From Thermopetrobacter sp964430935 (lineage in GTDB: Bacteria > Pseudomonadota > Alphaproteobacteria > Rhizobiales > Aestuariivirgaceae): DNA of 15,730 bases. The position numbers were made by a program, and so were the translations under genes. Each line of letters begins with the position of its first letter. The first letter of the stretch is position 1. This document shows, piece after piece, positions 13,233 to 15,730 of the stretch. Below the pieces are notes generated by a model that searched no databases, was not told the origin of the DNA, and saw only the letters and a program-made list of their open reading frames with translations. The stretch spans positions 1-15,730 of the forward strand of contig CAYSHK010000072.1 of assembly GCA_964430935.1 (NCBI GenBank), given 5' to 3'.

Positions 13233-14450
13233 TCATGCTCCCGCGATGTCCAGCGCCCGGTCCAGATCGGCGATCAGGTCCGCCGCGTCCTCCAGTCCGA
13301 CGGAGAGGCGCACCAACCCCTCGGTAATGCCCTGGGCCCGTCTCTCCTCCTCCTTCACGGTGCTGTGGGTGGTGGAGGCCGGATGGGTGATCAGGCTCTT
13401 GGCGTCGCCCAGATTGTTCGAAATGTCGATCAGGCGCAAGGCGTTCAGGAAGGAGAAGGCCATCTCCCGCCCCCCGGGCAGCGTGAAGGCCACCAGCGTT
13501 CCTCCCGCGCGCATCTGTTTCCGGGCCAGTCCGCTCCCTTCGAAGCTGTCGAGGAACGGATGGCGCACCCGCCCCCGTCCAAGCCGTTCCTCCAGGTGCC
13601 GGGCGATGTCGAGCGCCGTCCGGCTCGCGGCTTCCACGCGCAGTTTCAGGGTTTCCAGTCCCTTCAGCAGCACCCAGGCGTTGAAGGGGGACAGGGTCGG
13701 GCCGGTGTGCCGCAGGAATGGTGTCAGCGTCTCCGCGACATACGCCCGCGAACCGAGAACGGCGCCGCCCATCGTGCGCCCCTGCCCGTCCATGTGCTTC
13801 GTCGCGGAATGGACGACCACGTCGGCTCCCAGCCGCAGGGGATTCTGCAGGACCGGCGTCGCGAAGACGTTGTCCACCACCAGAATGGCCCCCGCCTCCC
13901 GCGCGATGGCGGCGATCGCGGGAATGTCGAACACATCGAGCGTCGGATTGGCGGGCGTCTCGAGGAAGAAGGCCCGCGTCGCAGGACGTACCGCGTCCTT
14001 CCACGCCTGCATGTCGGAGGCGTCCACGAGGGTGTGCGAGATGCCGAAGCGCGGCAGGATGCCCGTGATCACCTGACGGCAGGATCCGAAGAGGTAGCGC
14101 GAGGCGACCACATGGTCGCCGGCCCGCAGATGCGACGCCAGCGCGGAGAACATGGCGGCCATGCCGGAGCCTGTGGCCATGCAGGCCTCGGCTCCCTCGA
14201 GCGCCGCGAGCCGGCTCTCGAACATGGAGACGGTGGGGTTGCCGTAGCGCGAGTAGACATAACCTTCCGAATCCCCGGAAAACCGCGCGGCGGCCTCCTC
14301 CGCACTCTCGTAGACGTAGCCGGAGGTCAGCCACAACGCTTCCGACGTCTCCCCATGGGGCGAACGGGCCAGCCCCGCCCGCACGCCCAAGGTCGCAAGC
14401 CCCATCTCCCCGCCGGTTGCCCGGCCGCGTCCACCGTCCCTTCCGCCCAT
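13233..14450 (-). CDS. metZ: O-succinylhomoserine sulfhydrylase
   Basis: A 405-residue PLP enzyme of the Cys/Met-metabolism family that makes homocysteine from O-succinylhomoserine and sulfide. The PLP lysine is K218 in SATKHMDGQGR, where DGQGR is characteristic of MetZ versus cystathionine gamma-synthase or MetY. Other features are YSRYGNPT (66-73), the GSGMAAMF phosphate loop (94-101), and the VVDNVF Asp that contacts the pyridine nitrogen (D193). The C-terminus has SLITHPASTTHS and VRLSVGLED as in the family. The frame runs on to 14804, but ATG 14450 is preceded by GGAGG with about 9 nt spacing and gives the normal MetZ length. It lies 44 nt after the rhodanese gene and 3 nt before the XRE-cupin gene. 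A neighbouring rhodanese is a recurrent MetZ partner in alphaproteobacteria. Confidence 0.93.
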   Translation of the reverse strand: MGGRDGGRGRATGGEMGLATLGVRAGLARSPHGETSEALWLTSGYVYESAEEAAARFSGDSEGYVYSRYGNPTVSMFESRLAALEGAEACMATGSGMAAMFSALASHLRAGDHVVASRYLFGSCRQVITGILPRFGISHTLVDASDMQAWKDAVRPATRAFFLETPANPTLDVFDIPAIAAIAREAGAILVVDNVFATPVLQNPLRLGADVVVHSATKHMDGQGRTMGGAVLGSRAYVAETLTPFLRHTGPTLSPFNAWVLLKGLETLKLRVEAASRTALDIARHLEERLGRGRVRHPFLDSFEGSGLARKQMRAGGTLVAFTLPGGREMAFSFLNALRLIDISNNLGDAKSLITHPASTTHSTVKEEERRAQGITEGLVRLSVGLEDAADLIADLDRALDIAGA

Positions 14451-14494
14451 GTTCCGTCCCTCCATTTTCCGTGCTCGGGCCATCTTCCGGCCGA

Positions 14495-14899
14495 TCAGCA
14501 CTGCATCCACGGCAGCCCGGCCGCCACCCATCCGTCGATGCGGCGGCGGCGCCCGGCCCCGTCGCGCCGTCCCTCGAAACCGTCCCCGATATTGAAGCAG
14601 CGGGAGAATCCGCGCTCCAGCAGAAATTCCCCGGCCTCCCGCGAGCGGACGCCGGCCTTGCACATGAGCAGAAGCGGCGTGTCGGGGAGTACGCCAGAAG
14701 CCTCCAGTTCGGCGGCAAAATCCGGATTGATCTCCATCTCCGGCCATCGCCGCCAGCTGATCTGAAGATAGCTGTCGACAAGGGGAAAGCCCACGAATTC
14801 CCACTCCGGTTCACTGCGTACGTCCAGCAGCACCGCGCGCCCGTCCTTCCGGAGCATGTTCCAGGCCTCGCGGGCCGTGATCTCCACCAGTTCCACCAT
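14495..14899 (-). CDS. Single-domain rhodanese-like sulfurtransferase
   Basis: A 134-residue cytosolic protein consisting of one rhodanese domain. The N-terminal ITAREAWNMLRKDGRAVLLDVRSEPEWEFVG block is canonical. The active-site loop is C80-KAGVRS (80-86), where C80 would carry the persulfide. GFSRCFNIGDGFEG is the C-terminal element, followed by an Arg-rich insert (110-120) before WVAAGLPW. It is the first gene of the unit rhodanese-metZ-XRE-cupin and probably lipA. A role in delivering or detoxifying sulfane sulfur for methionine synthesis is inferred from this link. No strong Shine-Dalgarno is seen before the ATG. The stop falls 44 nt before the metZ start. Confidence 0.9.
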   Translation of the reverse strand: MVELVEITAREAWNMLRKDGRAVLLDVRSEPEWEFVGFPLVDSYLQISWRRWPEMEINPDFAAELEASGVLPDTPLLLMCKAGVRSREAGEFLLERGFSRCFNIGDGFEGRRDGAGRRRRIDGWVAAGLPWMQC

Positions 14900-14913
14900 G
14901 TTCGCCGGACTGT

Positions 14914-14948
14914 TCGTTATTCAGAACGATATTTCAATAGAACGATCG
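14914..14948. promoter_or_regulatory. A/T-rich repeats upstream of the rhodanese-metZ unit
   Basis: Upstream of the rhodanese ATG, AGAACGAT occurs twice in direct orientation (14923-14930 and 14939-14946, 16 nt apart), and CGTT-N6-AACG (about 14915-14928) is an inverted repeat. A possible promoter on the minus strand is TTGCAT-N18-TATTGA. The patch is A/T-rich in GC-rich DNA, so a regulator binding site is likely. Its regulator may be the XRE-cupin protein (inference). Confidence 0.35.
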
Positions 14949-15095
14949 GCGATCTCCATGCAAGTGAAAATCGCATGTCGGAATCCGGGACGCCGCATTC
15001 CGGCATGCCGCGCGGACTGGACGGGACACGCGGCTTGCGCCGCGCCCGGGCCTTCCGCCCCGGATGGCACGGAATGACGGGAAATCGCGCGACTA

Positions 15096-15124
15096 TTGAC
15101 CTGGCCGGGAGGCGGCCTTATGTT
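15096..15124 (+). promoter_or_regulatory. Promoter of tRNA-Lys
   Basis: TTGACC (15096-15101), a 17-nt spacer, then TATGTT (15119-15124) is a good sigma70-type promoter. The expected start near 15131 would leave a 5' leader of roughly 13 nt before the tRNA, typical for a tRNA gene. Confidence 0.75.
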
Positions 15125-15143
15125 CCCCTCGCCTCAGCGCTTC

Positions 15144-15219
15144 GGGCCCGTAGCTCAGTTGGTAGAGCAACTGACTTTTAATCAGTTGGTCGCAGGTTCG
15201 ATTCCTGCCGGGCTCACCA
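15144..15219 (+). tRNA. tRNA-Lys (anticodon UUU)
   Basis: A 76-nt cloverleaf. The acceptor stem GGGCCCG pairs with CGGGCTC (one G-U pair). The D arm contains AGCTCAGTTGGTAGAGC. The anticodon stem CTGA/TCAG frames the loop with TTT as anticodon. The T arm contains GCAGG-TTCGATT-CCTGC. The CCA end is encoded (15217-15219). Confidence 0.97.
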
Positions 15220-15308
15220 TGCTCTTGGAATTCCACTGAAATCTTCGGCGTTCGTCCCCTTGCACCTTCGGCCTCCAGGCGTCGTGCCGGGCCGATTGTA
15301 GCGAGGTC

Positions 15309-15345
15309 GCAGTCTTTGCGCAAAGTGGCGGCAGACTTTGCACAA
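15309..15345 (+). repeat. Imperfect 15-bp direct repeat downstream of tRNA-Lys
   Basis: GCAGTCTTTGCGCAA (15309-15323) and GCAGACTTTGCACAA (15331-15345) match at 13 of 15 positions with a 22-bp period. The first copy contains the palindrome TTTGCGCAAA. The repeat lies just past the stop of the minus-strand hydrolase gene. A protein-binding or recombination accessory site is possible, but nothing firm can be said. Confidence 0.35.
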
Positions 15346-15350
15346 CGCAT

Positions 15351-15730
15351 TCAGTGCTTCGGGATGTAGATCAGCGGAGCTTCTGAAACTTTCTGGGCCC
15401 CGCGAAAGAGATGGCTTGGGACGGCTGGAAGATCAGTCGCCCAAGTGCACCCTGCCCGTACGATAACGTCCCGCACATATTCGGCGCACTGCTCACCATT
15501 CCATTGTCTGGGCTCCAGACCAAGGCCTGCGCGAATGGCATCCAGCCATGAATAGCTGCGCCCCAGACGTGACAATGCATATTCCTCGGCATCATCCCAT
15601 TTGGGCGGGTGCAAGGGCAGCCACCAGCAATCAAGCGCATTGCTCATCAGACGCATGGTGACACCCACGCCGGGCAACGCTTCCAAGGTAAACACCCTGC
15701 CAGCCACCCGCCAGGCCAGACCAATGTGCG
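15351..15730 (-). CDS. Permuted NlpC/P60 (YiiX-like) cysteine hydrolase, C-terminal part (partial)
   Basis: The frame is open to the right-hand edge, so the start lies outside the window. About 126 residues are visible. The fragment begins HIGLAWRVAGRVFTLEALPG, and a Cys lies in WNGEQCAEYVRDV (codon 15486-15488), with His before Cys. This order is that of the permuted papain-like (YiiX/LRAT-type) NlpC/P60 group, in contrast to classical NlpC/P60 enzymes with Cys first. LGRSYSWLDAIRAGLGL between the two is also typical. Such proteins occur in prophages and islands as well as on chromosomes. A GTG at 15707 could be read as a start, but it would lose the His. G+C is about 55-58%, below the neighbours, suggesting transfer. 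The stop is 131 nt from tRNA-Lys. Confidence 0.6.
   Translation of the reverse strand, partial: HIGLAWRVAGRVFTLEALPGVGVTMRLMSNALDCWWLPLHPPKWDDAEEYALSRLGRSYSWLDAIRAGLGLEPRQWNGEQCAEYVRDVIVRAGCTWATDLPAVPSHLFRGAQKVSEAPLIYIPKH

Noticed and set aside
12499..14814. 771-residue minus-strand and 735-residue plus-strand open frames over metZ and the regulator
   Set aside because: Their compositions are Arg/Gly/Ala/His-rich, and the real genes there (metZ, XRE-cupin) have intact catalytic and DNA-binding motifs in another frame.
15093..15350. 85-residue minus-strand frame containing EPGRNRTCDQLIKSQLLYQ
   Set aside because: It is the antisense translation of the tRNA-Lys gene, a familiar false protein in genome annotations.
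1..15730. CRISPR array, insertion sequence or transposon
   Set aside because: No regularly spaced repeats, transposase motifs or terminal inverted repeats were found by reading both strands.

Overview
The window is GC-rich DNA, roughly two-thirds G+C by eye, with closely packed genes on both strands. Gene content points to an alphaproteobacterium: hopanoid genes (hpnE end, shc, hpnG), a class II DAHP synthase, a short pyruvoyl-type phosphatidylserine decarboxylase next to pssA, and a rhodanese-metZ pair. A purple non-sulfur or Rhodospirillales-like lineage would fit, but the genus cannot be told from this stretch.

Layout. 1-4014 is a hopanoid block: the end of hpnE, then an oppositely oriented DUF4261-type gene that splits the usual hpnE-shc order, then shc (squalene-hopene cyclase) and hpnG (adenosylhopane nucleosidase). 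4069-4368 encodes a small exported protein with four evenly built Cys-x6-Cys pairs. 4477-6617 is a two-gene unit, a YjgN/DUF898 membrane protein overlapping an M48 membrane metalloprotease. It is preceded by a perfect 8-3-8 inverted repeat at a likely promoter.

9707-6645 (minus strand) runs class II DAHP synthase, psd, pssA. The last two are consecutive steps of phosphatidylethanolamine synthesis. Upstream of the DAHP synthase lies a 19-codon reading frame with two adjacent Trp codons, which looks like a tryptophan-sensing leader peptide. Divergent from it are a 96-residue two-helix membrane protein and a YbdK/GCS2 carboxylate-amine ligase (10065-11560).

14899-11636 (minus strand) runs a rhodanese-domain protein, metZ, an XRE-cupin regulator 3 nt after metZ, and then lipA. 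Sulfur metabolism links these genes: methionine synthesis, sulfane sulfur handling and lipoate sulfur insertion.

15144-15219 is tRNA-Lys(UUU) with a clear sigma70-type promoter. Beyond it the G+C content falls to about 55-58%, and the window ends inside a minus-strand gene for a permuted NlpC/P60 (YiiX-like) cysteine hydrolase. This may be the edge of an acquired segment at a tRNA gene.

No CRISPR array, insertion sequence or complete mobile element is visible. The most interesting items are the Trp-Trp leader before the DAHP synthase, the Cys-x6-Cys exported protein, and the inverted repeat controlling the DUF898-M48 pair.
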